This document shows positions 1 through 8,566 of a DNA stretch of 64,000 nt, one piece after another. The translations under genes were made by a program, and so were the position numbers. Source of the DNA: Leptolinea sp964420995 (GTDB lineage: Bacteria > Chloroflexota > Anaerolineae > Anaerolineales > Anaerolineaceae); NCBI GenBank assembly GCA_964420995.1, contig CAYQUX010000009.1:1-64000 (forward strand), written 5' to 3'. Numbering within the stretch: position 1 is the stretch's first letter; every line of letters begins with the position of its first letter. The notes under the pieces were generated by a model. That model saw only the letters and a program-made list of their open reading frames with translations. It searched no databases and was not told where the DNA came from.

Positions 1-345
1 GAAGGGTGGATTCAGCGTTACGGATTGGTTCGCTTCCCGGCAAGGTATGAATCCCTCTGCCCCCTTCACGAGGGGGGAAAAAGCGTTTTACCACCTTGAT
101 CGGTGGTTTCCCGGTCAGAAGGGTGGATTCAGCGTTGCGGATTGGTTCGCTTCCCGACAAGGTATGAATCCCTCTGCCCCGTTGACGAAGGGGGAAAAAG
201 CGTTTTACTACCTTGACCGGTGGTTTCCCGGGTAAAAGCGAGATTCGCAAGCTGTCTCTGAAACGTACTACGGAGAAAAATTGAATCCCTTAACCCACTT
301 TCGGACAGCGTTTTCCTGTCCGAAGGGGGAAAAGACGTTCGCGAC
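1..345. repeat. 117-bp tandem repeat, two good copies and a degenerate third
   Basis: Positions 1-117 and 118-234 are near-identical 117-bp units. The anchor TGAATCCC recurs at 48, 165 and 282, so a third, degraded copy keeps exactly the 117-bp phase up to about 290 and then carries an extra ~18 bp that forms a hairpin at 300-324. Each unit has a C-rich/G-rich inverted repeat (60-65 with 71-76 in copy 1) followed by GGGGGAAAAAGCG. Because 117 is 39 codons, an open frame (47-235) runs through both copies, but it has no convincing ribosome binding site and no recognisable fold. I read it as a non-coding repeat. The window start truncates the array. Confidence 0.8.
300..324. other. Perfect 9-bp stem-loop in the degenerate repeat copy
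   Basis: TTCGGACAG (300-308) pairs with CTGTCCGAA (316-324) across a 7-nt loop, followed by GGGGGAAAA. It sits where the degenerate third copy of the 117-bp repeat has its extra length. It could be a weak terminator-like fold, but no T tract follows on either strand. Confidence 0.6.
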
Positions 346-451
346 AGTCAGAAAAACGCCGGCAGCAGGCGGGGCAGGCTTTTCGTCTTCCGGATAGTTT
401 TGAAAAAACGACGAAAAATGGTTAAACTTTTTTACAGCGATCCCCGTGTAG

Positions 452-513
452 GGTCAAAGCATCCGGTAGGAAACCCTGTCCGTGGGCGTATCTTTTCTCC
501 GGATGCTTTGACC
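452..513. repeat. Long stem-loop A (15-bp arms, 32-nt loop)
   Basis: GGTCAAAGCATCCGG at 452-466 is an exact inverted repeat of 499-513, with 32 nt between the arms. It is intergenic. A second element with related arms and the same loop length lies at 611-670, which suggests a dispersed palindromic repeat family rather than a one-off terminator. Confidence 0.75.
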
Positions 514-610
514 GGGGTAAAGTCAGCATAAGCCCATGATCTATATTGATTTCTCAAAAAATGTACCAGCAAAAATCGTTCTTCGGATAAGAAAAATTCT
601 TGACCGGCCG

Positions 611-670
611 GTAGAAGCTTCCGGAGACAGGTTGCTGTTGATCAGATGGATGCACGCCGGATGCTTCTAC
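611..670. repeat. Long stem-loop B (14-bp arms, 32-nt loop)
   Basis: GTAGAAGCTTCCGG at 611-624 pairs with 657-670 with one mismatch, across a 32-nt loop. The arm-loop junction CCGG and the arm core (AAGC-TCCGG) resemble stem-loop A at 452-513, and the loop length is the same, while the loop sequences differ. No coding function is apparent. Confidence 0.7.
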
Positions 671-782
671 CCTACGATAATGGATTGTGATTATTGAAAT
701 ATTTATGACTAAATCAACTATATGTTTTCTGGGAGGAAAAACCCACAAGTAGCGCGTCCAAATAGATAGAAGGAGGAGAAAT

Positions 783-1793
783 TCAATCCGCTTCCCGGTA
801 ATCGGTCAATATTTTCATAAGCACATTGGAGAACAGGGTGAGGTGTTCATCCAGGCGGCCGGGGAAGGTTTTTTCGATGTACTCCAGCGAATCATATTTC
901 GTGTGCCAGATCATGCCCTTGTTGCCATACGGTCCCTCAACCTGCGTATAGCCGTCCATTTCGCCCAGGTCCCAGTTCGTGGCTTCCAGGTAGGCGTACT
1001 GAATGCCGCGGTATAGAAAAGGAGCATGGTCTGACTCATCTACAGTGGTTCCTGCCGAATAATCCGGATTCTTTCCACTCTGGGTGATCAGGTCAAGGCC
1101 GTTCTCTTCCGCGTAATCCAGTGCCCAGTCGCGGATCTCCCCGTCCTCGCCCTCATTTCCATATATATAGGTGTAATCTCCCACCGCCAGGCTGTCCAGA
1201 TTGATCATGGCCACCGTGTTCTTAACTTCACCCGGGGTCATTTTCCCCACATAATAGCCGGAGCCTTCCTGACCAGTTTCCTCGCAATCAAAAAAGATGA
1301 AACGGATGGTGTAGGGCGTAACCGCGTCTTTCAATCGGTTGGCTGCCTCCAGCAGCACAGCCACCCCGGAACCATTATCATCAATCCCGGAACCGACCGC
1401 CACGCTGTCATAGTGTGCGCCGGCGATAATCACCCGGTCTGAATCACCTTTTTTCTCAACAATGATGTTGCCGGCTGTCAGGTTCTTCTCATTGGTGAAT
1501 GGTTGCTTAGTGGGTGAGTACCCCATATCTTCCAACGCGGCGGAGATATAGGCAGCCGCTTTATCGTGACCGGGATTATCAATGGCACGCGATCCAAACA
1601 CCGAAAGGTCTTCGAGATAATTTCTGGCAAGTTCTCCGTCTTTTACCGCTGAGGCCGGTTTTGCCGCGCTGGTGGATTCGGATTTCCCGTTGTCAGACGC
1701 GGCGGCAGGTTTGACGGAGGAAAAAAGCATACCGCCAACCAGTGACAGGATCACTAGAATAAAAGGGATATGGGTTGACAGTAGGGTTTTCAA
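783..1793 (-). CDS. Secreted M28-family zinc aminopeptidase
   Basis: 336 aa. Residues 1-32 look like a signal peptide (hydrophobic core, then an Ala-rich stretch), so the enzyme is predicted to be exported. The M28 (peptidase Q/aminopeptidase Y-like) di-zinc signature is visible: GAHYDSV and, about 10 residues later, IDDNGSG; then DCEETGQEG with the catalytic Glu and a ligand Glu; NLDS; and a final DESDHAPF histidine. It probably removes N-terminal amino acids from peptides outside the cell. It is the last gene of a three-gene minus-strand operon, 31 nt after the HEAT-repeat gene. The family assignment is strong; the substrate cannot be told. Confidence 0.9.
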   Translation of the reverse strand: MKTLLSTHIPFILVILSLVGGMLFSSVKPAAASDNGKSESTSAAKPASAVKDGELARNYLEDLSVFGSRAIDNPGHDKAAAYISAALEDMGYSPTKQPFTNEKNLTAGNIIVEKKGDSDRVIIAGAHYDSVAVGSGIDDNGSGVAVLLEAANRLKDAVTPYTIRFIFFDCEETGQEGSGYYVGKMTPGEVKNTVAMINLDSLAVGDYTYIYGNEGEDGEIRDWALDYAEENGLDLITQSGKNPDYSAGTTVDESDHAPFLYRGIQYAYLEATNWDLGEMDGYTQVEGPYGNKGMIWHTKYDSLEYIEKTFPGRLDEHLTLFSNVLMKILTDYREAD

Positions 1794-1824
1794 TTTAGTA
1801 TTCCTTATATGAATTATTGTCTGT

Positions 1825-2559
1825 CTATTTCTTCCAGAGGTTAACCCAGACTTCGTCCAGCCGAATCAGACGGTTCTTTTTCAGGTTTTCCTGCATCACC
1901 TGCCGCACATCTTTATCGGTTGATTGAAGCCATTTTTCCATGAAAGGTTTTCCATAACTCAGATTGGCTGCCGCGGCTACGCTCCACCCGTAAGAAAGCC
2001 CCTTCTTCAGTACAATAAAACCGTCCTCTTTCCTGTTGGGATATTGAGAAAAAGATAGGGTGATGCCGTCCAGCAATTGCAGCGCGAATTGACTGACAGG
2101 CGGATCGACCAGCAAAACCGGTTCGCAGATGGCCGCCACGGCACACCGCATTTCATAGAGGGTGCCATTCGCCAGCCGGGGAAGAATCCCCACCAGTTTT
2201 TGGATGTCTTTTTTACCGATCCATTGCAGCGCCATGGCGGCTGCTTCACGGGTACGCCAGCGTACATCACTGGCTGCCTTGACGATCCTTTCCAGTGCCT
2301 GCGAATCACCCTCGAGTGTTAATCGTCCCTGGCCGAGTACGCCGCAGAAGGTCAGGAACTCCAACGCGGTGTTGACCGGCGCGTCGTCCGCCGTCAGATT
2401 CGTCCAACCGGTAAGCAGGTCTGCCGGTATCTCCATCGCGGCTACCTGGGCAAGTTCAAGGTTGCCGCGCGGTCCGGGCAGGTTGGAATTATCCAGAAGA
2501 TAGGCGCGGACATCGTTAACTTCCTTCAATGCCTGCCGGTATTCTTCCATTTTTCCCAT
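1825..2559 (-). CDS. HEAT-repeat protein, function unknown
   Basis: 244 aa, no signal peptide or membrane segment. The sequence is a run of amphipathic helices of the HEAT/armadillo type, for example around residues 95-140 (RWRTREAAAMALQWIG) and again near the C-terminus, where residues such as TDKDVRQVMQENLKKNRL end a repeat. DNA alkylation-repair (AlkD-like) proteins share this fold, but I do not see enough to claim that activity. It lies in an operon with a lipoprotein (upstream) and the M28 peptidase (downstream), with gaps of about 31 nt on each side. It is probably a cytoplasmic scaffold or binding protein. Confidence 0.75.
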   Translation of the reverse strand: MGKMEEYRQALKEVNDVRAYLLDNSNLPGPRGNLELAQVAAMEIPADLLTGWTNLTADDAPVNTALEFLTFCGVLGQGRLTLEGDSQALERIVKAASDVRWRTREAAAMALQWIGKKDIQKLVGILPRLANGTLYEMRCAVAAICEPVLLVDPPVSQFALQLLDGITLSFSQYPNRKEDGFIVLKKGLSYGWSVAAAANLSYGKPFMEKWLQSTDKDVRQVMQENLKKNRLIRLDEVWVNLWKK

Positions 2560-2590
2560 GGTAATCCTTCTTTCGCGTAGTTTGTGATGA

Positions 2591-3634
2591 TCAGGGCTTG
2601 ACAGTGAACAGCGTTATACCGGTTTCATGTGCGGCGGCGAGAAAAGTCCCGTCAGGAGAGAAGGCAACCGCATTGAACGCCTGATTCAACGGTGCCAGTA
2701 TTTTAACTTCCTTCCCGGTCTGGATATCCCAGAAGGACAACCCTTTACCCGCCGAAGCAAGCAAACTGCCATCCGGAGAAAAGGATATACTGCGGGCGGG
2801 GGTTTCCTTTAATTGCATGTTCCCCTCAGATAATCCGGTTTCCGTATTCCACAGGTAAATTAAGGGGACGAACTCGCCGTTTAGCGTGCCGCCGGCGGAG
2901 GTCGCCAGGAGCGACTCGTCCGGGTTGAAGGCGTGGGATATGACGAAATCCTCATGCCCGATATGAGTAACAGCCTTGCAGGTCGAGGGGTCGCTCAACT
3001 GTATGGAGGCGCGCGCCAGCCATAACAGCCAGTTGTCTTGCGGCGAGGGGAAAACGGAGTATACCGGCGCCGCGGTTTCAAATCCACCGCAGGAGGATAT
3101 CTCCCTGCCGCTGACGGTGTCAAAGCTGACGGCCTTGAATTCTTCCATGGACGAAACCACGATCCGGCTGCCATCGGGAGTGAAGCTGGCTGAACCGAAT
3201 CCACCCGCCGGTTTGATTGTTGCGATCTCTCTGCCTGAAAGATCGCGGATCAAGAGCGATTGCCGGTCTGTTGTCAAAGCCGCCATTTGAGTAACCGAAT
3301 TGAAATCCATCAGGCTGGCGTTATCAGGGAGGTTGTATTCCTGTTGGACAGCCATGCCGGGTGACTGAAGAAGTACCACTTTCTTTTGCGTCATCACTGC
3401 CAGAGATTTTGAATCCGGAAGCCATTCCAGACGGTAGATATTTTCACCGGGGAATGTACCAATTTCGGTCAGAGAATTTACCGTTTCCGATGAAATCACC
3501 ACAGGATTCTCTATCACGGGTGTCATGGTAGGTTGTGTCACCACGGCAGCCGGAATTGCAGTGATCTGCGGCAGGAAGGATGCGCATCCTGAAAGGCAAA
3601 AGAGTAAAAGAATGCAGACGCGATGGATCTTCAT
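2591..3634 (-). CDS. WD40-like beta-propeller lipoprotein
   Basis: 347 aa from the ATG at 3634, chosen over an upstream start at 3784 because it is preceded by AGAGG and begins a classic lipoprotein signal: MKIHRVC, a hydrophobic core, then LSGC with the lipid-modified Cys near residue 17. The mature part has repeated blades ending in patterns such as SFSPDGSLLASAG, LSFWDIQTGKEV and AFSPDGTFLAAA, typical of WD40 propellers. It is predicted to be anchored on the outer face of the membrane and to bind a partner. It is first in the minus-strand operon and diverges from the response regulator at 3707. Confidence 0.85.
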   Translation of the reverse strand: MKIHRVCILLLFCLSGCASFLPQITAIPAAVVTQPTMTPVIENPVVISSETVNSLTEIGTFPGENIYRLEWLPDSKSLAVMTQKKVVLLQSPGMAVQQEYNLPDNASLMDFNSVTQMAALTTDRQSLLIRDLSGREIATIKPAGGFGSASFTPDGSRIVVSSMEEFKAVSFDTVSGREISSCGGFETAAPVYSVFPSPQDNWLLWLARASIQLSDPSTCKAVTHIGHEDFVISHAFNPDESLLATSAGGTLNGEFVPLIYLWNTETGLSEGNMQLKETPARSISFSPDGSLLASAGKGLSFWDIQTGKEVKILAPLNQAFNAVAFSPDGTFLAAAHETGITLFTVKP

Positions 3635-3677
3635 GATTACCTCTTTTCCTGGTATGAAAAATGCACCAAAAACATTA

Positions 3678-3683
3678 TATAAT
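3678..3683 (+). promoter_or_regulatory. Candidate -10 box (TATAAT) for the response regulator gene
   Basis: A perfect TATAAT lies 24 nt before the ATG at 3707, inside the 72-bp divergent gap. The -35 region (about 3655-3660) is a poor match. GGAGG at 3697-3701 is the ribosome binding site. Confidence 0.4.
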
Positions 3684-3706
3684 CTTATTGTTCCGCGGAG
3701 GTAAGT

Positions 3707-4495
3707 ATGAATACCGTCAACATCCTGGTCGTTGAGGATGATGAGATCGTAGCGCGGACTGTTGAAAGAAGTCTGCGCGGTCATGAATTCCGCGTGACCA
3801 TCGCCAACAGCGGGGTGGAGGGGCTTAAAGTTGCCCGGCGCCAGGCCACAGACTTGATCATTCTGGATGTTATCATGCCCGGGATGGATGGGTATGCCGT
3901 TTGTCGTGAAGTCCGGGCTGACCCATTGCTTGCCAACATTCCCATTTTATTCCTGACAGCCAAAGCGAAGGATGAAGACCGCATTGCCGGTTTTCTGGCA
4001 GGCGCGGATGATTATCTGACCAAACCTTTCAACATTGATGAGCTGATCCTGCGTATTCGAGCCATCATGCGGCGTTCGAAAACCCATCCCCGTCTCGAAG
4101 GGGACCCAACCATTGAAACCAGTTCCCATATCGTACCTGCCCCTTTGGAAGAACCCGAAATCAGAGAGCCCGGTCAAAAACACCAGATCGCCATACGCGA
4201 TTACGTGTTAAATGTAAAGAGCTATGAGCTAAAAACACGTTCGCGGGGAAGGGTTCGCCTGACCCCGGTGCAGTTTGACCTGCTCTACCATCTGATGAGC
4301 CATCCCGGTGAAATTTTCTCACCCGGCCGGTTGCTGGATGAGGTCTGGGATTACCCGTCCGACGCAGGCAGCCCCGACCTGGTGCGTGTGCATATCAAGA
4401 ACCTGCGCGAAAGGATTGAACCGGATCCGCATGATCCGCAATTTATTCAGACGGTCGCCGGTTATGGCTACACCATTCGCGCGGATGAGGATTAA
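3707..4495 (+). CDS. OmpR/PhoB-family response regulator
   Basis: 262 aa. The N-terminal receiver domain (about 1-120) has the acidic pocket E10-D11-D12, the phospho-acceptor D54 (IILDVIMPG) and K106 (LTKPF). A linker of about 40 residues leads to a C-terminal winged-helix DNA-binding domain (about 160-258; VRLTPVQFDLLYHL, and GYGYTIR at the wing). It is probably phosphorylated by the kinase encoded 43 nt downstream and then acts as a transcription factor. GGAGG precedes the start. Targets are unknown; the position directly upstream of the flagellar cluster makes motility genes possible targets, but nothing in the sequence shows it. Confidence 0.93.
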   Translation: MNTVNILVVEDDEIVARTVERSLRGHEFRVTIANSGVEGLKVARRQATDLIILDVIMPGMDGYAVCREVRADPLLANIPILFLTAKAKDEDRIAGFLAGADDYLTKPFNIDELILRIRAIMRRSKTHPRLEGDPTIETSSHIVPAPLEEPEIREPGQKHQIAIRDYVLNVKSYELKTRSRGRVRLTPVQFDLLYHLMSHPGEIFSPGRLLDEVWDYPSDAGSPDLVRVHIKNLRERIEPDPHDPQFIQTVAGYGYTIRADED

Positions 4496-4537
4496 CGGCC
4501 GGGGTTCGCGAAAGCGAGGCGCGCCAGAGTTATTTTT

Positions 4538-6613
4538 ATGACAACACTACAGAAACCAGAAAAAATCCGATCCTGGGAAGAGTCGGTTGAATTCCTTGCC
4601 GGTTTGCTTGCCGGACAGGAACAATTGAACGCGGCCCTTCAATCTGGATTGGAATTTATTCTGGAAAGGCTTCAATTATCCGGCGGTCTCATTCTCGCCC
4701 CGGAATGGAACGAAGGTGATCCACTGATCTGTCTGGGAGTGGGCAATACCCGGCGGTGGGAAAACCAGATCCATGCGGGAAAAAGTTTCTTAAACTCGTT
4801 GTTAAAACGGGCGACCGAAGCTCCCGGCGGGGAGATCATCCTGGATACGGCGGGAAAAGTTATCATTCTCCCCCTCATCTCCGCGGATGGAGGCGAGGGT
4901 TTGATGCTGCTCACCCTGCGGGAGTTCATCAAACAGGAAAAAGACTTTTTGGAAGCGGCCAGTTTCCTGCTTGGCCAGCGTATTTCCACCTATTACAACC
5001 AGTTGCGCATGGTGCAATATCGCAAGGGTATGGAACTCATCAGCCGCATTTTCGCCGGGCTCAACAGTATGACGGCTGGAGAGGAGCTGGAGACAAGCCT
5101 GGTGCGCAGCCTGCGGGACATCTTCAATTGCGAGGCGGCGTCCATCGCGCTGATCAGCGACAATCCAGAATCACTGCTCGTCAAAAAATCACTGTCAGAC
5201 GGAGAAGACTGGATCTACCAGGTAAGCATCACCCCCGGAAAAGGGCTGGTGGGTGCCTGTATGAAGGATCGCGCATCTTTCATAATCAACCAACCCGTCC
5301 TGGATAACCGGTTTGACCCTGAAATTGATTCCCTCCCGGGAGTGGAAGCGACATCACTCGTTTTCGTACCGCTGTTCGCTCCAGAACAGGTCAGCGGTGT
5401 GGTTGAGTTGATCAATCACAGAGAGGGTGGATTCACGCGCGGCGACCAGGACCTGCTGGAAAAGCTGGCGGAATCCATAGCACATTTGCTGCGTAACATC
5501 CAGATGACGGAACAATTGAAAGTCATGAACGCCCACCTGGAAGCCAGCCGATGGGAACTGGTGCGATCGCGTAATACACTGCGCAGCCTGTTTGACAACC
5601 TGCCGGATTCACTATACATCATCGACCGTAAATACCGGCTGGTGGCCGTGAATATGGCGCGGGCCAGACGGGTGAATTGTGAACCGCGGTCCATTATTAA
5701 TCATCTGTGTTACGAGGCGCTGTACCAGCGTTCGGAACCCTGTGAGAACTGCCTGGTGACGGAGACTTTCTACAATCATGTCATCACCAACCGTACAGAA
5801 CGGGTGTGGGAATCCAGCGATCATCCCACGGAATGGGACATAACCGCCTATCCCATTCTGGAAGAGGAAGAGGATGTTCCCCAGGTGATCATCTTCGAAC
5901 GCGACGTTACCGAGAAAAACATGATGGGAGCCATTCTGATCCAGTCGGAAAAGATGGCGGCTGTGGGTCAGCTGGCCGCGGGCATTGCCCATGAGATCAA
6001 CAACCCATTGACTGTCGTTCTGGCGAACGCCCAGTTATTGGAACGTTCATTGCCCAAAGAAAGTGATGATGCCGAAGCCGTCGATTTGATTTCAAGGGCG
6101 GGAACGCGAGCGCTTCAGGTGGTGCGCAACCTGTTGAATTTTGCCCGCAAGGAACAGTCGGAGGTAAAACCCACAGATATCAACCAGTCCATCGAATCTG
6201 CGCTGGATATGTTGAAGCATGAATTCATGCAGCGGTCTGTGGAATACACGTTTGATCCGGCGAACAACCTCCCGCTGATCATGGCATCACAGGAAAACCT
6301 CTCCGGGGTTTGGGTAAATATTTTGATCAACGCCATGGATGCCACCATCGGAAGGCCGGGAAAGGTACGCATCGCGACCCGGTTGAATGGAAATGAAATT
6401 CGCGTGATCATCAACGACAACGGTCACGGCATCGATCCAGATCGATTAAAAAGGATTTTTGATCCGTTTTATACAACCAAGGAAGTTGGCAAAGGTACGG
6501 GTCTCGGCCTGTCCATTTGCCACCGTGTCATCAAGTAGCACGGGGGAAATATTCTCGTAGAGAGCAAACTGGAAAAGGGTACGACGTTTACCATAATCCT
6601 GCCCGCGTATTAA
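4538..6613 (+). pseudogene. GAF-PAS sensor histidine kinase interrupted by an in-frame TAG
   Basis: The open frame runs to 6535 (666 aa) and stops at TAG 6536-6538. Domains in order: an N-terminal region of about 160 aa, GAF (about 165-315), coiled coil, PAS (about 345-460), HisKA with H485 (GIAHEINNPL), and HATPase with NILINAMDA, DNGHGID, FDPFYTT and GKGTGLGLSICHRVIK. Right after the TAG the same frame continues for 24 codons, HGGNILVESKLEKGTTFTII..., to TAA at 6611-6613. That is exactly the usual kinase C-terminus, so the TAG stands where most homologues have Glu or another residue. It is either a nonsense mutation that removes the last strands of the ATPase fold, a sequencing error, or readthrough. 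No transmembrane segment is seen, so the sensor is cytoplasmic. Confidence 0.75.
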
Positions 6614-6727
6614 TTTTTACATCCCGTTTATCCTGCTTTTACAGAGGTTTTATCAAAAGCCATCATCAAGAATGGTACAACAGAACCAGGCGAAAACTTG
6701 GTTCAAATTTTGGATTTAAACAGCTAA
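6614..6727 (+). other. Intergenic leader of the first flagellar operon
   Basis: This 114-bp AT-rich gap separates the kinase remnant from flbD. I see no convincing sigma-28, sigma-54 or sigma-70 promoter, although the operon must be transcribed from here or from upstream. No good Shine-Dalgarno sequence precedes the flbD ATG at 6728. Confidence 0.4.
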
Positions 6728-6937
6728 ATGATCTCACTCACCCGGTTAAATGGCACGAAATATTACCTCAATGCTGACCTCATTGTGACTGTTGAGGGCA
6801 CACCTGATACAGTGATCACTTTGACAAATGGAATGAAGTTTATTGTCAAAGACCAGGTCGAAAAGGTTATCGAAATGATCATTGATTACCAGCGTACTGT
6901 GAGAAATACTGTAAAAGAAATGATGCCAGGAGAATGA
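6728..6937 (+). CDS. flbD: FlbD-family flagellar protein
   Basis: 69 aa. It starts with MISLTRLNGTKYYLNADLI and continues with ETTPDTVIT-like and GMKFIVKD elements characteristic of the small FlbD (swarming/flagellar) family found directly upstream of motA in many Firmicutes, Thermotogae and Spirochaetes. The biochemical role is not settled. The start is supported by homology-like length rather than by a ribosome binding site, which is weak. It ends 1 nt before motA, so the two are probably translationally coupled. The DNA of flbD and motA looks more AT-rich than the following genes. Confidence 0.85.
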   Translation: MISLTRLNGTKYYLNADLIVTVEGTPDTVITLTNGMKFIVKDQVEKVIEMIIDYQRTVRNTVKEMMPGE

Positions 6938-6938
6938 A

Positions 6939-7742
6939 ATGGATTTAGCCACTATTATTGGAGTTGGACTTAGTGTCGTAGTTGTCGTCGTAGTAATGAT
7001 TCTAGACGGCGGAAATCCAGTGGAGCTGTTAGCTCATCCTTCTGCCATTCTCTTAACCCTTGGCGGTTCAATGGTGGCTACCATTGCCACAATGCCATTT
7101 GAAGGTGTGGTCCAGATTCCAAAATATATTTCAAAAGCATTCTTATCCAGAAAAGTAAACATGCCGGCATTGATCACCACCATGGCTATCATGGCTGATA
7201 AGGCCAGGCGAGAAGGTTTGCTTGCTCTGGAAGAGGAGAGTAAAAAGATTCCGGATCCATTTTTACGACAGGGAATCATGCTGGTTGTTGATGGTACAGA
7301 TCCGGCACAAGTTCGTGCTATTTTGGAACTTGAAATTCAAAATATGGAAGAGCGGCATCATATTGGTATTAATTTCTTCAATACTGCTGGCGGTTTCAGC
7401 CCAACTTTCGGTATTATTGGTACGGTTATGGGTTTGATCGAAGTGCTAAAGCAATTGGATGATCCAGGAAAGCTGGCAAAATCCATTGCGGCGGCATTTC
7501 TGGCGACTCTATGGGGTCTGCTTTCTGCTAATCTGATCTGGATTCCGATTGGTGGGAAGTTAGCGATTAACAGTCAGGAAGAAGTTGCCTACCGGAAGAT
7601 GCTGTTGGAAGGAATTATATCGTTGCAAGCAGGTGAAAATCCACGCATTATCAAAGAAAAACTAAGCGCGTTTCTGCCGCCAAAAGAGCGCAAACATTTA
7701 GAAAGTACTAGTGCTGGAGCAAGCGCTAAACAGGGTGCATAG
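6939..7742 (+). CDS. motA: Flagellar stator protein MotA
   Basis: 267 aa, normal MotA length. It has four hydrophobic segments: two near the N-terminus (about 2-20 and 33-50) and two later (about 145-170 and 180-205). The conserved TM3-TM4 region GGFSPTFGIIGTVMGLIEVL is present, followed by the proline-containing ANLIWIPIGGKL. The cytoplasmic loop between TM2 and TM3 carries the charged stretch (KARREGLLALEEE) that contacts FliG. With MotB it forms the ion-conducting stator that drives rotation. GGAG sits just before the ATG, and motB follows 8 nt downstream. Confidence 0.95.
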   Translation: MDLATIIGVGLSVVVVVVVMILDGGNPVELLAHPSAILLTLGGSMVATIATMPFEGVVQIPKYISKAFLSRKVNMPALITTMAIMADKARREGLLALEEESKKIPDPFLRQGIMLVVDGTDPAQVRAILELEIQNMEERHHIGINFFNTAGGFSPTFGIIGTVMGLIEVLKQLDDPGKLAKSIAAAFLATLWGLLSANLIWIPIGGKLAINSQEEVAYRKMLLEGIISLQAGENPRIIKEKLSAFLPPKERKHLESTSAGASAKQGA

Positions 7743-7750
7743 GAGATAGT

Positions 7751-8566
7751 ATGAGCAGTCATGGCGGTGGTAATGATAGGTGGCTGGTAAGTTATGCAGA
7801 TTTCATCACCCTGTTGATGGTGTTGTTCGTGGTGTTATATTCCATGGGGCAGATCGATGTCAAGCGCTATAAGGCGCTGGCCTTAAACTTGAAAGCGGCG
7901 TTCACCGTGGGCGGCGCACCACCCAAGGTGGTTGACCCGAATATTGATCAATCCGGCGGATTAGACACGAACATGTCAGCCCAACCCATCGTGGTGGAAG
8001 GTCTGCCAATTCTTTCTTCTGTGGGAACTGAAGTTGCCGGAAAATTGAACGATTTATTAAAAGAGAATGGTTTGAGCAGTGAGGTCAGTGTACAGAATAA
8101 TGTGGAAGGTGTGTTGATTTCCCTCAGCCAGAAGCTCACATTTATAGATGGCCGGGCAGAACTTCAACCGGCCGCGTACCCTGTTCTGGACACGATTGTC
8201 ACCATGATTCAATCCATCCCCAATGAGGTTCGTGTGGTCGGGCACACTAATAACCTGCCGCCCGCTGATCCCCGATACCCGGATAATTGGTCTCTTTCAC
8301 TGGCACGCGCCAATGAGATCGTACGTTATTTCCAGGTAAAAGGGATTACACCGGACAGATTGGTGCCAACGGGGAGGAGTGAATACCAACCCTTATTCCC
8401 CAACGACAGCCCTGAACATCTGGCCATCAACAGTCGGGCGGATATCATCGTTGTTTACCCGATCAGTTCGGACGAAGTACAACTGGATATCCGAAATATG
8501 CCCGGAGATGTAGAACCACAGGTAGTACCTGAGCCAACCAAGGAGGCGACAACCAATGAGCACTGA
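7751..8566 (+). CDS. motB: Flagellar stator protein MotB
   Basis: 271 aa. A short cytoplasmic N-terminus leads into one transmembrane helix carrying the essential ion-binding Asp (D17, in VSYADFITLLMVLFVVLYS). The C-terminal half is an OmpA-like peptidoglycan-binding domain with NWSLSLARANEIVRYF and GRSEYQP. It pairs with MotA and anchors the stator to the cell wall. The C-terminal tail after about residue 245 is acidic and Pro-rich. The gene overlaps fliL by 11 nt. Confidence 0.95.
   Translation: MSSHGGGNDRWLVSYADFITLLMVLFVVLYSMGQIDVKRYKALALNLKAAFTVGGAPPKVVDPNIDQSGGLDTNMSAQPIVVEGLPILSSVGTEVAGKLNDLLKENGLSSEVSVQNNVEGVLISLSQKLTFIDGRAELQPAAYPVLDTIVTMIQSIPNEVRVVGHTNNLPPADPRYPDNWSLSLARANEIVRYFQVKGITPDRLVPTGRSEYQPLFPNDSPEHLAINSRADIIVVYPISSDEVQLDIRNMPGDVEPQVVPEPTKEATTNEH

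Larger units (their letters stand above)
325..782. other. Intergenic region without a supported gene
   Basis: Between the repeat array and the stop codon of the M28 peptidase gene I see only stem-loops A and B and AT-rich sequence. A 64-codon minus-strand frame at 554-748 crosses stem-loop B and has no recognisable features, so it is not called. No tRNA or clear rho-independent terminator was found. Confidence 0.6.

Noticed and set aside
47..235. 62-codon open frame in the tandem repeat
   Set aside because: It follows from the repeat length being a multiple of three; no ribosome binding site, no known fold, and the third copy is broken.
554..748. 64-codon minus-strand frame
   Set aside because: It runs through a stem-loop, has low complexity and no start signal; probably chance.
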